DNA from: an uncultured Lachnospiraceae bacterium
GTDB lineage: Bacteria > Bacillota > Clostridia > Lachnospirales > Lachnospiraceae
Assembly: GCA_910584945.1 (NCBI GenBank)
Contig: CAJUDY010000044.1
Span: forward strand, 1 to 30,622
Direction of reading: 5' to 3'
DNA: 30,622 nt
A program made the translations under genes and the position numbers. The notes beneath the pieces are model-generated. The model was not told where the DNA came from and made no database searches. It saw only the letters and a list, made by a program, of their open reading frames with translations. Position 1 is the first letter of the stretch, and each line of letters begins with the position of its first letter. This document shows positions 8,626-17,000 of the stretch, in pieces.

Positions 8626-9279
8626 ATGAAAACATTGGATACAAGTTTGTATTTTATAACGGACAGCACCGGTTACACGGAAGAAGAATTTCTGTACCGT
8701 GTAGAGCGGGCCCTTCAGGGAGGAGCAACCCTCCTTCAGCTTCGCGAAAAAGAGAAGAGTACAAGAGCGTATATGGAGCTGGCAAGGAAGGTGCATATGG
8801 TGGCGAAGCGTTACCAGGTCCCTCTGATCATCGACGACCGTGTGGATGTGGCGCTTGCCGTGGAGGCCGAGGGCGTTCATGTGGGGGCGGACGATATGCC
8901 GGTTGCCGACGCCAGAAAGCTCATGGGCGAAAACAGGATCGTTGGCGCGACGGCAAAGACGGTTCTTCGGGCAAAGGAAGCCTTTGAACAGGGGGCGGAT
9001 TATCTGGGTGTGGGAGCCATTTATCCCACTACGACGAAGGTAAAGACGGTCTTGACCTCCGTCGGCACGCTCCGGGAGATCTGCAGCGCCGTTCCCATTC
9101 CCGTAAACGCCATCGGCGGACTGAACAGGGATAATATCGATATTCTTGCGGGAATTCCCGTTGCCGGTATCTGTGTGGTATCTGCCATCATGAAGGCGGA
9201 TGATCCGGGACAGGCGGCGGCAAAGCTGAAAGAAAGGGCGGAAGAAATCATGAAAACGGTAATCTTTTTCCGGAGGTGA
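8626..9279 (+). CDS. thiE: Thiamine-phosphate synthase ThiE
   Basis: This 217-residue TIM-barrel enzyme joins the pyrimidine (HMP-PP) and thiazole phosphate moieties to give thiamine phosphate. Family motifs: LQLREKE near residues 37-43, LIIDDRVDVAL at about 65-75, GVHVGADD, GADYLGVGAIYPTTTK and VNAIGGL. The ATG at 8626 follows GAGGAAGAG and lies just after the thiH stop; a start at 8596 would overlap the end of thiH and adds an unsupported ten residues. It is the last gene of the operon. thiC, thiD and thiM are not here, so HMP-PP and kinase steps must be encoded elsewhere or by salvage. No clear terminator follows. Confidence 0.94.
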   Translation: MKTLDTSLYFITDSTGYTEEEFLYRVERALQGGATLLQLREKEKSTRAYMELARKVHMVAKRYQVPLIIDDRVDVALAVEAEGVHVGADDMPVADARKLMGENRIVGATAKTVLRAKEAFEQGADYLGVGAIYPTTTKVKTVLTSVGTLREICSAVPIPVNAIGGLNRDNIDILAGIPVAGICVVSAIMKADDPGQAAAKLKERAEEIMKTVIFFRR

Positions 9280-9302
9280 GAAAAACCTGTATCTGACAGT
9301 AG

Positions 9303-9503
9303 ACAAAGGTTCTGAAAAAACGATATAATAAAATCATCCTTGTATTACGGTCTTTTAATTTGGAAGCCGCCTGTCAGAAAGCGCTGGAGCAGATTGAGGA
9401 GAAAGACTATGAGGAGGAGTTTCTGGACGACGATTCGGAAGTATGGTATCGCCTGCCGCAGGAGAAGCTGCATGGTGCGGATGGGGCAGTAACCGATTCA
9501 TAA
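9303..9503 (+). pseudogene. Fragment of an AAA-ATPase-like / PD-(D/E)XK protein (DUF1703-type)
   Basis: A frame open from just after a stop at 9300 to TAA at 9501-9503 encodes, from about 9363, EAACQKALEQIEEKDYEEEF and then LDDDSEVWYR. This resembles the repeated helical segment (AL-QIEEK-Y) found near the C-terminus of AAA-ATPase_like proteins carrying a PD-(D/E)XK (DUF1703) tail, a family abundant and mobile in gut Clostridia and Bacteroidia. There is no start codon with a ribosome site and no ATPase domain, so it is a remnant. The end of the frame and the ogt Shine-Dalgarno are close together. Confidence 0.45.
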
Positions 9504-9525
9504 CGGGTGGAGGAGGTGTCATAGG

Positions 9526-10059
9526 ATGACTTATGTGGATCACTATTGTTCGCCGCTCGGCGGCATCACGATATCAGGCAATGGCAGTGAGATCAGCGGA
9601 TTGTGGTTCGACGGCCAGAAGTATTTTGGCGCCGGACTGCCGGAAGAATATGAAGAGAAAGCGCTGCCTGTTTTTGAGAAAACGAAGAGATGGCTTGACG
9701 TATATTTTGGCGGTAAAGAGCCGGATTTCACGCCGCCGCTTCGCATGGAGACTACTCCGTTCCGCAAAGCTGTATGGGAGATCATGCTGACGATTCCGTA
9801 CGGACAGACCATGACTTACGGCCAGATTGCGGATTGGATCGCGAAGCAGAAGGGACTTGAGAGGATGTCCGCACAGGCAGTCGGCGGTGCGGTGGCGCAT
9901 AATGCCGTTTCCCTGATCATTCCCTGTCACAGAGTGGTCGGAACAAACGGAAGTCTGACAGGCTATGCGGGCGGGATCGAGAAAAAGGTGCGGCTGCTCA
10001 CAATGGAAAAAGCAGATATGTCCGCGTTTTTTGTGCCGAAGAAGGGGACCGCGTTATAG
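9526..10059 (+). CDS. ogt: Methylated-DNA--[protein]-cysteine S-methyltransferase
   Basis: This 177-residue suicide DNA-repair protein removes the methyl group from O6-methylguanine onto its own cysteine. The active-site motif IPCHRVVG has the acceptor Cys134, and the DNA-binding helix-turn-helix segment PYGQTMTYGQIADWIA (91-106) precedes it. The N-terminal ribonuclease-like domain is short. AGGAGG lies nine bases before the ATG. It stands alone between two decayed gene fragments, so it may be a single-gene unit; the hairpin at 10191-10234 is the likely terminator. Confidence 0.95.
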   Translation: MTYVDHYCSPLGGITISGNGSEISGLWFDGQKYFGAGLPEEYEEKALPVFEKTKRWLDVYFGGKEPDFTPPLRMETTPFRKAVWEIMLTIPYGQTMTYGQIADWIAKQKGLERMSAQAVGGAVAHNAVSLIIPCHRVVGTNGSLTGYAGGIEKKVRLLTMEKADMSAFFVPKKGTAL

Positions 10060-10071
10060 TTGGTCATGCTC

Positions 10072-10188
10072 TTATCCAGCCCACTGTTTCGCTATGACGC
10101 AGTTGTGTTTTTTGCTGTCTTTCTCATAGCTCACTCCCACAAGCAGAATCTCTCCATGGCAGCCATCCAGTGCCTGCGGGTATTGCCG
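10072..10188 (-). pseudogene. C-terminal remnant of a PD-(D/E)XK (DUF1703-like) protein
   Basis: On the minus strand, 38 codons ending in TAA (10072-10074) read RQYPQALDGCHGEILLVGVS followed by YEKDSKKHNCVIAKQWAG. The pattern YP-AL--Y-G-ILLVG-SY-KD-KKH-C-I is the usual C-terminus of the AAA-ATPase/PD-(D/E)XK family. Upstream on that strand lies only the ogt terminator hairpin, so the rest of the gene is gone. It faces the opposite way from the fragment at 9303-9503. The short length keeps confidence moderate. Confidence 0.5.
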
Positions 10189-10190
10189 TT

Positions 10191-10238
10191 AAAAGGCTTT
10201 TCAGAGAGCGGAGACTCTTTTGAAAAGCCTTTTTGCAC
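10191..10238 (+). terminator. Strong intrinsic terminator after ogt
   Basis: A 13-bp perfect stem, AAAAGGCTTTTCA (10191-10203) with TGAAAAGCCTTTT (10221-10233), is followed by further T. An inner GAGAG/CTCTT pairing may extend the hairpin. It lies 131 bases after ogt; the arms are nearly symmetric, so it could act in both directions. Confidence 0.8.
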
Positions 10239-10241
10239 GCA

Positions 10242-10290
10242 AATTTTTGCTATAGCAAAAATTGACTTCTCTACAGCCAGACGTTATAAT
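10242..10290 (+). promoter_or_regulatory. Promoter with a 22-bp perfect palindrome over the -35 region
   Basis: TTGACT (10262-10267), a 17-base spacer and TATAAT (10285-10290) give a near-consensus promoter 34 bases before the next start codon. A 22-bp perfect palindrome (half-site AATTTTTGCTA, 10242-10263) ends at the first bases of the -35 box. It is suitable as a regulator binding site, or it may be a secondary hairpin of the terminator zone. Confidence 0.75.
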
Positions 10291-10323
10291 AAAAACTTGG
10301 AAAATATCCCGCAGGAGGTTTTT

Positions 10324-10506
10324 ATGAGCGGAAGGACAAGCTGCGAACAGTGCAGCAATTATGTGTATGACGAAGACTACGATTATTATGTGTGCGAGAT
10401 GGATCTGGATGAGGACGAGATGTACCGGTTTTTGAGCAGTTCCGTGGACAGCTGTCCTTATTTTCGCGGGGAAGACGAGTATATGATCGTCAGAAAGCAA
10501 ATGTGA
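10324..10506 (+). CDS. Small Cys/Asp/Tyr-rich protein, DUF6472-like
   Basis: A 60-residue acidic protein of unknown function. It contains CEQCSNYVYDEDYDYYVC at residues 7-24 and CPYFRGEDEYMIVRKQM at the end. Cysteines at 7, 10, 24 and 44 could make a small metal site (CxxC-13-C-19-C). The sequence matches what I remember of the DUF6472 family, widespread in Lachnospiraceae. The ATG at 10324 follows GCAGGAGG closely; longer in-frame versions reaching back to 10060 cross the terminator and promoter. The next gene starts 11 bases later, so it probably leads the operon 10324-14013. Confidence 0.8.
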   Translation: MSGRTSCEQCSNYVYDEDYDYYVCEMDLDEDEMYRFLSSSVDSCPYFRGEDEYMIVRKQM

Positions 10507-10517
10507 GGTGAGTGGAT

Positions 10518-11903
10518 ATGATTCTTGTCAGTCTGATCATTCCGGTGTACAACGCGGAGAAATATCTGCGCCGCTGCCTGGACAGTGTGGTGAAGCAGGA
10601 TTTTCCGGATATGGAAGTACTGCTTCTGAATGACGGAAGCAGGGACGAGAGCCTGAAGATCTGCCGGGAGTACGAAGAAAAGGACTTGCGCGTTCATGTG
10701 ATCGACAAGGAGAATACGGGGGTATCCGATACCAGGAATGTGGGGATGCGTCTGGCGAAGGGGAAATATCTGCAGTTTATGGACAGTGACGACTGGCTGG
10801 CTCAGGACGCAGTGGAGGCCATGGTGCAGGCGGCCGAGGGGGAGGACTGCGATTTCCTGATCGCGGATTTTTACCGTGTGAACGGGGATCACTATGTGGA
10901 AAAACGGCATATCCGACGGAAGCGGGTGATGGATCGGCAAACCTTTGCTATGGAGATGGCGAAGAGGCCGGCGGATTTCTACTACGGCGTTATGTGGAAC
11001 AAACTGTACCGCCGCTCGATCATTGAAAAATATGGACTCTCCTGCGATACCTCCATGAACTGGTGCGAGGACTTTCTATTTAATCTGTCCTACATCCGAT
11101 ATGCGGACCGTTTTCTTGCCCTGCAAAAGCCGGTTTATTATTATATGAAGCGAAAGGGCAGTCTGGTGTTCACGGAGGCGGTGTCCGTGGACGCGGTCCG
11201 GGTGCGGCTGGAACTTTTGGAAAAATATAAGGCGTTCTATCAGAGTATGGGGCTTTACGAGGAGCATAAGCTGAAGATCAATTCCTATATCGTGGCAATC
11301 GCCCAGGACGGAGGGGTGGGCCGGATGAATCCCCGAAGGCAGAAGCTAAATCCCGGGGATGTGATTCCGGAGGAAGAGAAGTCGCTTTATCAGCATGTGG
11401 AACATACTTTTGCCCCGGTCTACGACTGTCAGTCAGAGCTCCTGATTCTGGGGACCTTCCCGTCCGTCAAGTCCCGGGAGCAGAATTTCTACTACGGGCA
11501 TCCTCAGAACCGGTTTTGGAAAGTACTCGCGCGTCTGACCGGAGAGGAGCTGCCAGGGACCATCGAGGAGAAAAAAGCCCTGCTTTTGAAGCACCATATC
11601 GCTGTGTGGGACGTGGTGCTAAGCTGCGATATCATCGGCTCCAGCGACAGCAGCATCAAAAATGTGGTTCCTGCGGATATCCTGCGGATTCTAAGGGACA
11701 GCAGGATTGCAAGGATTTTTGTCAACGGGGACAAGGCTTACCGGCTGTATCGGAAGTACTGTGAGAAGGAGACCGGGAGGGAAGCGGTGAAGCTTCCTTC
11801 CACTAGTCCGGCCAACGCCGTCTTTACCCTGGAGCGCCTGACCGAAGTATGGGGAGAACTGATATATCAGAAAGCGTCTGCGGCGGATACGGAACATAGA
11901 TAA
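10518..11903 (+). CDS. Fusion: GT2 glycosyltransferase + DNA-deoxyinosine (hypoxanthine) glycosylase
   Basis: This 461-residue protein joins two unrelated enzymes. Residues 1-about 265 are a GT-A fold family 2 glycosyltransferase: VSLIIPVYNAEKYLRRCLDS at 4-23, the nucleotide-binding LLLNDGSRD (35-43) and the metal-binding MDSDDWL (88-94). From about 291 it reads as a full-length DNA-deoxyinosine glycosylase of the uracil-DNA-glycosylase superfamily: EHTFAPVYD (295-303), LGTFPSVKSREQNFYYGHPQ (311-330), IGSSDSSIKNVVP (373-385) and PSTSPANA (427-434). The linker (about 266-290) has no internal ATG suitable as a separate start. ATG 10518 is preferred over GTG 10512 because GAGGTG lies seven bases upstream. 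The N-terminal half would glycosylate a cell-surface or secondary substrate; the C-terminal half would excise hypoxanthine from deaminated DNA. Confidence 0.85.
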   Translation: MILVSLIIPVYNAEKYLRRCLDSVVKQDFPDMEVLLLNDGSRDESLKICREYEEKDLRVHVIDKENTGVSDTRNVGMRLAKGKYLQFMDSDDWLAQDAVEAMVQAAEGEDCDFLIADFYRVNGDHYVEKRHIRRKRVMDRQTFAMEMAKRPADFYYGVMWNKLYRRSIIEKYGLSCDTSMNWCEDFLFNLSYIRYADRFLALQKPVYYYMKRKGSLVFTEAVSVDAVRVRLELLEKYKAFYQSMGLYEEHKLKINSYIVAIAQDGGVGRMNPRRQKLNPGDVIPEEEKSLYQHVEHTFAPVYDCQSELLILGTFPSVKSREQNFYYGHPQNRFWKVLARLTGEELPGTIEEKKALLLKHHIAVWDVVLSCDIIGSSDSSIKNVVPADILRILRDSRIARIFVNGDKAYRLYRKYCEKETGREAVKLPSTSPANAVFTLERLTEVWGELIYQKASAADTEHR

Positions 11904-11936
11904 AAACAGCATCTGCGGCAGATGCGGAACTATAAT
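11889..11936 (+). repeat. GCGGAAC-type repeat block before ybaK
   Basis: Two similar boxes, ACGGAACATAGAT (11889-11901, at the very end of the fusion gene) and GCGGAACTATAAT (11924-11936), flank the inverted repeat GCATCT/AGATGC (11909-11924). The same arrangement occurs in front of the AICAR transformylase gene at 18471-18517. TATAAT here could also serve as an internal -10 box, but there is no good -35. Confidence 0.5.
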
Positions 11937-11953
11937 AGGAGGATATATTACGT

Positions 11954-12415
11954 ATGGCATTTGAAAAAGCAAAAGAGCATTTAAAAAAATTCGGCCTGGA
12001 GGAGCGGATCATGGTGTTCGACACTTCCAGCGCCACGGTGGAGCTTGCGGCGGAAGCCGTGGGCTGCGAGCCGGCCAGGATCGCCAAGACCCTGTCCTTT
12101 CTGGTGGAGGACGGCTGCATCCTGGTGGTGGCGGCAGGGGACGCCAGAGTGGACAATAAAAAGTACAAGGCGCAGTTTCACACCAAGGCGAAGATGCTTT
12201 CCTTTGAAGAGGTGGAAGAGCGGACCGGCCACGGAGTGGGCGGGGTGTGCCCCTTCGGCGTGAAGGAGGGAGTAAAGGTATATCTGGACGAATCGCTTAA
12301 GAGATTCGAGCGGGTATACCCGGCCTGCGGCAGCAGCAACAGTGCGGTGGAGCTGACGCTTCCGGAGCTGGAGCAGGCCTCCGGCTGTGAAGCCTGGATT
12401 GATGTGTGCAAATGA
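11954..12415 (+). CDS. YbaK/EbsC family aminoacyl-tRNA editing protein
   Basis: This 153-residue protein has the free-standing editing fold that hydrolyses mischarged tRNA, typically Cys-tRNA(Pro). Family features include VFDTSSATVELAAEAVGCEPARIAKTL (first third; conserved hydrolase core), VVAAGDARVDNKKYK (the conserved Lys near residue 70), and GGVCPFGVKEGVKVYLDESL. It has AGGAGG upstream. It lies 50 bases after the fusion gene and 17 before the FMN enzyme, on the same strand, so it is probably in the same transcript. The exact editing substrate cannot be assigned. Confidence 0.88.
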   Translation: MAFEKAKEHLKKFGLEERIMVFDTSSATVELAAEAVGCEPARIAKTLSFLVEDGCILVVAAGDARVDNKKYKAQFHTKAKMLSFEEVEERTGHGVGGVCPFGVKEGVKVYLDESLKRFERVYPACGSSNSAVELTLPELEQASGCEAWIDVCK

Positions 12416-12432
12416 TAAGGAGTGAATATAAA

Positions 12433-13452
12433 ATGACGTACGAAGAAGTATTAAAATCAGCCAGAGCCTGTATCGGGGATTCCTGCAAGGTCTGTCGGGT
12501 CTGCAATGGTGTAGGATGTAAGAACCGGATTCCCGGTCCGGGAGCCAAGGGGGTGGGAGACACGGCTATCCGCAACTATGAGAAATGGCAGGAGATCCGG
12601 GTCAATATGGACACCCTCCACGAAAACACGCCGGTGGACACCTCTCTGACACTGTTTGAGAAGAAATTCCGCTATCCCTTCTTTGCGGGGCCCGTGGGCG
12701 CGGTAAATATGCACTACAGTGATAAATATGACGATTTGGCGTATAATAACCTATTAGTAGATGCCTGTGCAAAGGCCGGTATCGTGGCTTTCACCGGGGA
12801 CGGCATGAATCCCAAGGTGGTGGAGAGCGCGGCCGAAGCGATCACAGCCGCAGGGGGCATGGGAGTGCCGACCATCAAGCCCTGGAACCTTGAGACCATC
12901 GAGGAGAAGCTTTCGCTGGTGAAAAAAGCAGGCGCCTTCGCCATCGCCATGGATGTGGACGCGGCGGGGCTTCCCTTTTTGAAAAATTTTGAACCGCCCG
13001 CGGGCAGCAAGACCGTGGACGAGCTTCGCAAAATTGCTGAAATGGCGGAAGCTCCTTTCATCGTCAAGGGGATTATGACCGCGAAAGCCGCTCTGAAAGC
13101 CGAGGAAGCTGGCGCGGCGGCGATCATCGTCTCCAATCACGGCGGCCGGGTGCTGGATCAGTGTCCGGCGACGGCGGAAGTACTGCCGGAGATCGTAAAA
13201 GCGGTTGGAGGCCGGATGAAGGTGCTGGTGGACGGCGGCATCCGAAGCGGCGTGGAGATCTTCAAAGCCCTTGCGCTAGGCGCGGACGGCGTCCTGATCG
13301 CCCGTCCCTTTGTGACGGCGGTCTACGGCGGAGGCGCGGACGGCGTTCAGTGCTACGTAGAGAAGCTGGGCGCGGAGCTTGCGGATACCATGGCCATGTG
13401 TGGGGCATCTACCTTAAGTGAGATCTCCGGGGAGATGATCTGGAGACCCTAA
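12433..13452 (+). CDS. FMN-dependent alpha-hydroxy-acid oxidase-like protein with Cys-rich N-terminus
   Basis: A 339-residue TIM-barrel flavoprotein of the lactate oxidase/L-lactate dehydrogenase (FMN) family. The catalytic histidine and substrate arginine motif SNHGGRVLD is clear, followed by VLVDGGIRSG and GADGVLIARPF, which bind FMN phosphate. The N-terminus carries five cysteines, at 13, 18, 21, 24 and 29 (CIGDSCKVCRVCNGVGC), not found in classical lactate oxidases; they could bind a metal or cluster. AAGGAG precedes the ATG at 12433; an earlier in-frame start at 12406 overlaps ybaK. Rubrerythrin follows 27 bases later. Substrate is unknown; the neighbour suggests peroxide is handled next door. 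Confidence 0.85.
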   Translation: MTYEEVLKSARACIGDSCKVCRVCNGVGCKNRIPGPGAKGVGDTAIRNYEKWQEIRVNMDTLHENTPVDTSLTLFEKKFRYPFFAGPVGAVNMHYSDKYDDLAYNNLLVDACAKAGIVAFTGDGMNPKVVESAAEAITAAGGMGVPTIKPWNLETIEEKLSLVKKAGAFAIAMDVDAAGLPFLKNFEPPAGSKTVDELRKIAEMAEAPFIVKGIMTAKAALKAEEAGAAAIIVSNHGGRVLDQCPATAEVLPEIVKAVGGRMKVLVDGGIRSGVEIFKALALGADGVLIARPFVTAVYGGGADGVQCYVEKLGAELADTMAMCGASTLSEISGEMIWRP

Positions 13453-13479
13453 AACTTTAAGCATAAGGAGACCAGCAAG

Positions 13480-14013
13480 ATGGAACTGAAAGGGAGCAGA
13501 ACGGAACAGAATCTGATCGCCGCATTTGCGGGAGAATCCGAGGCCAGGAACAAGTACACTTACTATGCGGCCAAAGCCCGGGAGGACGGTTATGAGCAGA
13601 TCGCGAATCTGTTTCAGGAGACGGCAGACAATGAGAAAGCCCATGCGAAGCTATGGTTTGAGCAGCTTCATGGAATCCACACCACGGAAGAGAACTTAAG
13701 GGATGCGGCGGCAGGCGAGCACTTTGAGTGGAGCGAGATGTACGCAACCTTTGCAAAAGAAGCGAAAGAGGAAGGTTTTACGAAGATTGCCACGCTGTTT
13801 GAACTGGTGGCAAAGATTGAAAAAGAGCATGAGGAGCGCTATCTGAAGCTCATGGAGAATGTAAAACAAGAGATCGTATTTTCAAAGGATGGGGATACCA
13901 TATGGGTATGCATGAACTGCGGCCACGTCCATGTGGGTCCCAAAGCTCCGACCATCTGTCCGGTATGCTCCTATCCTCAGGCATACTTTGAAGAGAAAAA
14001 AACAAATTATTAG
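13480..14013 (+). CDS. rbr: Rubrerythrin
   Basis: A 177-residue non-haem iron peroxidase, cytoplasmic, that protects anaerobes from hydrogen peroxide. It has an N-terminal four-helix diiron domain with the ligands in AGESEARNKY (about 17-26) and NEKAHAK (51-57), and in the second half EMYATFAKEAKEEG and EKEHEERY. The C-terminal rubredoxin-like domain binds one iron through Cys144, 147, 160 and 163 (CMNC and CPVC). ATAAGGAG precedes the ATG. It is the last gene of the likely operon and is followed by a strong terminator. Confidence 0.96.
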   Translation: MELKGSRTEQNLIAAFAGESEARNKYTYYAAKAREDGYEQIANLFQETADNEKAHAKLWFEQLHGIHTTEENLRDAAAGEHFEWSEMYATFAKEAKEEGFTKIATLFELVAKIEKEHEERYLKLMENVKQEIVFSKDGDTIWVCMNCGHVHVGPKAPTICPVCSYPQAYFEEKKTNY

Positions 14014-14030
14014 AGGAAATGTAAGGAAGA

Positions 14031-14075
14031 CGTCACTCCCTCCTCCGATTCGATGAGGGAGTGACGCCTTTTTAT
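14031..14075 (+). terminator. Intrinsic terminator after rubrerythrin
   Basis: A 12-bp perfect stem, CGTCACTCCCTC (14031-14042) with GAGGGAGTGACG (14055-14066), is followed by CCTTTTTAT. The hairpin lies 10 bases before the stop of the convergent histidine kinase gene and may also end that transcript. Confidence 0.9.
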
Positions 14076-14084
14076 GTAGAAAAA

Positions 14085-17000
14085 TCAGTTCAGCCATTCG
14101 TTCAGCTGCGTCATGAGCTGAGGGATATCCAGAGGTTTGGCGATATGGCCGTTCATGCCGGATTCCCGGCAGGCCGCCACGTCTTCCGTGGATACATTAG
14201 CGGACAGAGCAAGGATTGGGATGGAATCGGCGTCGGCTCTTGGAAGTTTGCGTATGGCTCTCGTGGCCTCCAGCCCGTTCATCACCGGCATCTGAATGTC
14301 CATAAGAATCATATCATAGTAGCCCTCCGGCATTTCCGCAAAACGCTGCAGTCCCTTTCTTCCGTCGGCGGCGCATTCCACCAGGGCCCCGGTCTCTCCG
14401 ATCAGCTCCATGGCAATCTCCTGGTTCAGTTCGTTGTCCTCCACCAGAAGGATGCGGCAGCCCTGGAAGGAAATCTCTGACAGATCATCCTGGACGGGAG
14501 CGGGATGAGGTTCTCTTTGGTCTTCGGCTCCCTGCTGTCTTAGAATCACGGTTACCGTGAAGCGGGACCCCTGTCCCGGTTCGCTTTTTACATGAATGAC
14601 TCCGCCCATCATCCGGGCAATGTTCTGGGCGATGGAAAGTCCCAGGCCGATGCCGTCCACGGCGGTGACCACCGGATCATCTCCCCGGGCAAAAGGCTCG
14701 AAAATATGGGGAAGAAACTCCTTTTTGATTCCGATACCGCTGTCCTGAATGATGAAATCATAAGAGTTACAGCCGTATTCCCGGGACTCGTGTTCAGAGA
14801 CAGAGAACTCCAGGGTACCGCCGGGCGGAGTGTAGCAGACCGAGTTTCTCAGGATATTCAGGAAGATCTGCTGCAGCCGCAGACGGTCTCCGAGGATGCG
14901 GTCGTGTACGGCCTCTATGGGATGCAGGACCAGATGGAGTCCTTTTTCCTCCATGCCCGGACGGATCACGTCAGTGACTTCCTGTATCAGATCCGCGAGG
15001 CAGAAGGCTTCTGATTTCAAATGAAAACCGCCGGACTTGATCTGGCTGATATCCAGGATCTCATTCAAAGTGGAGAGAAGCTGGAGGCCGGACAAAGAAG
15101 CTTTATCGAGACAGTCTTTCACCCGTTCGTGGTCGTAGACATGGGCGGTGGCAATCTTAATCATGCCCAGGATTCCGTTCATGGGAGTGCGGATATTGTG
15201 GCTCATGCAGGAGAGAAATTCCTGCTTGGAAGCGTTGGCGTAGTCAGCCGCTTCGCAGGCAGCCTGGAGCGCCTGCTGCTCCCGCATCTCTTTCCGCTTG
15301 CTCTCGGTCACATCCTGGGCGGCATAGACGATGGAACGGGCGTGACCGTTGACATCCTCCTGGGACATGATGGCAGTGACCCGTATCCAGTCGTAATCCT
15401 CGGGTCCGGCCACAGGATTCATGGGAAACTTTCGGTAGGCCATGGTCACATAAGGGTGTCTGTGGTTCAAGGTCCGGCGGAGATTTTCAATATTCAAGAT
15501 CTCCAGATATTCCCGGCGGTCGTCAGGATGGATAAAACGCTTTGCATAGGCCTGGATTCCCTCGCTGTAGACCATCCGGTTGCCCAAAGCCTCTTCCACC
15601 TCCTGCAGATGAGCGACGCTTCGGTAAGTGTCAAGTTCCAGGTCTACATAATAGGTGGTGAAGAACATGCCGCCTAAGGTGCGGATAATGTCAAGCTGCT
15701 CCTGTTCTTCTTTTTGCCGCAGTTCCTCATTAAGCTTTTCCCGGGTAATATCCCGTCCCAGAATATTGACGGAGATCCGGTTGTTCTGTCTTGCATAGAT
15801 GACGTGGTCCTCCATCCAGCGCAGCGGGGTTCCGGCCATTCGGTACTGGCAGATCTCTTCCTCGTAATCTCTGGTGGCGGCCGCCTTCTGATAGAGATGC
15901 TCCGGACTTAAGACCTTCTGATAGAGTTCGGCGTCCTCCGGATTCACAGAGGATTCCAGCATTTTGTGAAAATACTGATGATAGTTGTCAGTGATCACAT
16001 TCTGCATGGAACTGTTCTCATTGATGAGAATCCGTTCGCACTGACCGTTTTCCAGGTAGACCGTAGTCATAATACTGTACCGGGACTTTAAGATGGCCGC
16101 CAGCTGCATATCCCGCAGAGAGAGCGCCCGTTCCTGGCGGACGCGCCGGTCCACGTTCTGCAGAGCCAGAATCGCGTAATTTCTCGCGCTGTGATTTTCG
16201 GCGAAATAGGCGATGACAGCCATATAGCGGTATTCGTGATCCTCTTCTCCCCGCCACTGACAGAGCATATCCGTTTTCAGCAGGGAACTGTCCCTGGTCT
16301 GCCGAAGGCCCTCCAGGGAATACATCTGGCAGAACTTTTCCCGGTCCGCCGGGTGGATCTGACGGAGCAGCCGGGTATTCACAAGCTCGTCCCAAGGAAG
16401 GGCCCAGGTCTTCCACCCCGTATGGGTGTGGCCGTTTTCCCGCACAAGATTGGTCTCTCCGGTCTCCAGATCGATGCCGTAGATGCCGAAATTCTGTGCG
16501 CCCAGAGTACGGATGACTTCCTGGACCCGGATACTGGCGTCGTCCAGCTCCAGGCTTTCCTGGAGGATATCGTGCACGTCTTTTATGTACAGAAAGACCA
16601 TTTGATCTTCCTTGAGAGAGGTCGGGTCGGACACGATTTCCATGAGATTCCATCGGAAATCCTCCCCGCTTTTGCGGCGGTAACATAAGGTCAGCGTCGC
16701 GTCTCCTTCTGCCAGAGCGTTTTTTAAGTGTTCCGGGCGGGTGAAGGAGATGAAATGATTCATGTCGTCCGGATGAATTCCGCCGTTATAAATGAATTGT
16801 CCCAGCCAGCTGGAAAAAGAGTCGGTGCCGTACCCGATGGCCCGGTCTTCCGGGCGGGTCTTTACGGTCTCATAGCGGTCGTTGGTAAGGTTGACCCGCA
16901 GGATCTTGTGGTAGGTATGGCTGATGGTCTGGATATGGGGAGCCACGGTGATAATAAAGGCCGGAACCGTCTGCTCCCACATGATCCGGACTGCCGTGAT

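Noticed and set aside
10060..10323. 148-residue form of the small DUF6472-like protein
   Set aside because: The extra sequence crosses the ogt terminator and the promoter at 10262-10290; ATG 10324 has the ribosome site.
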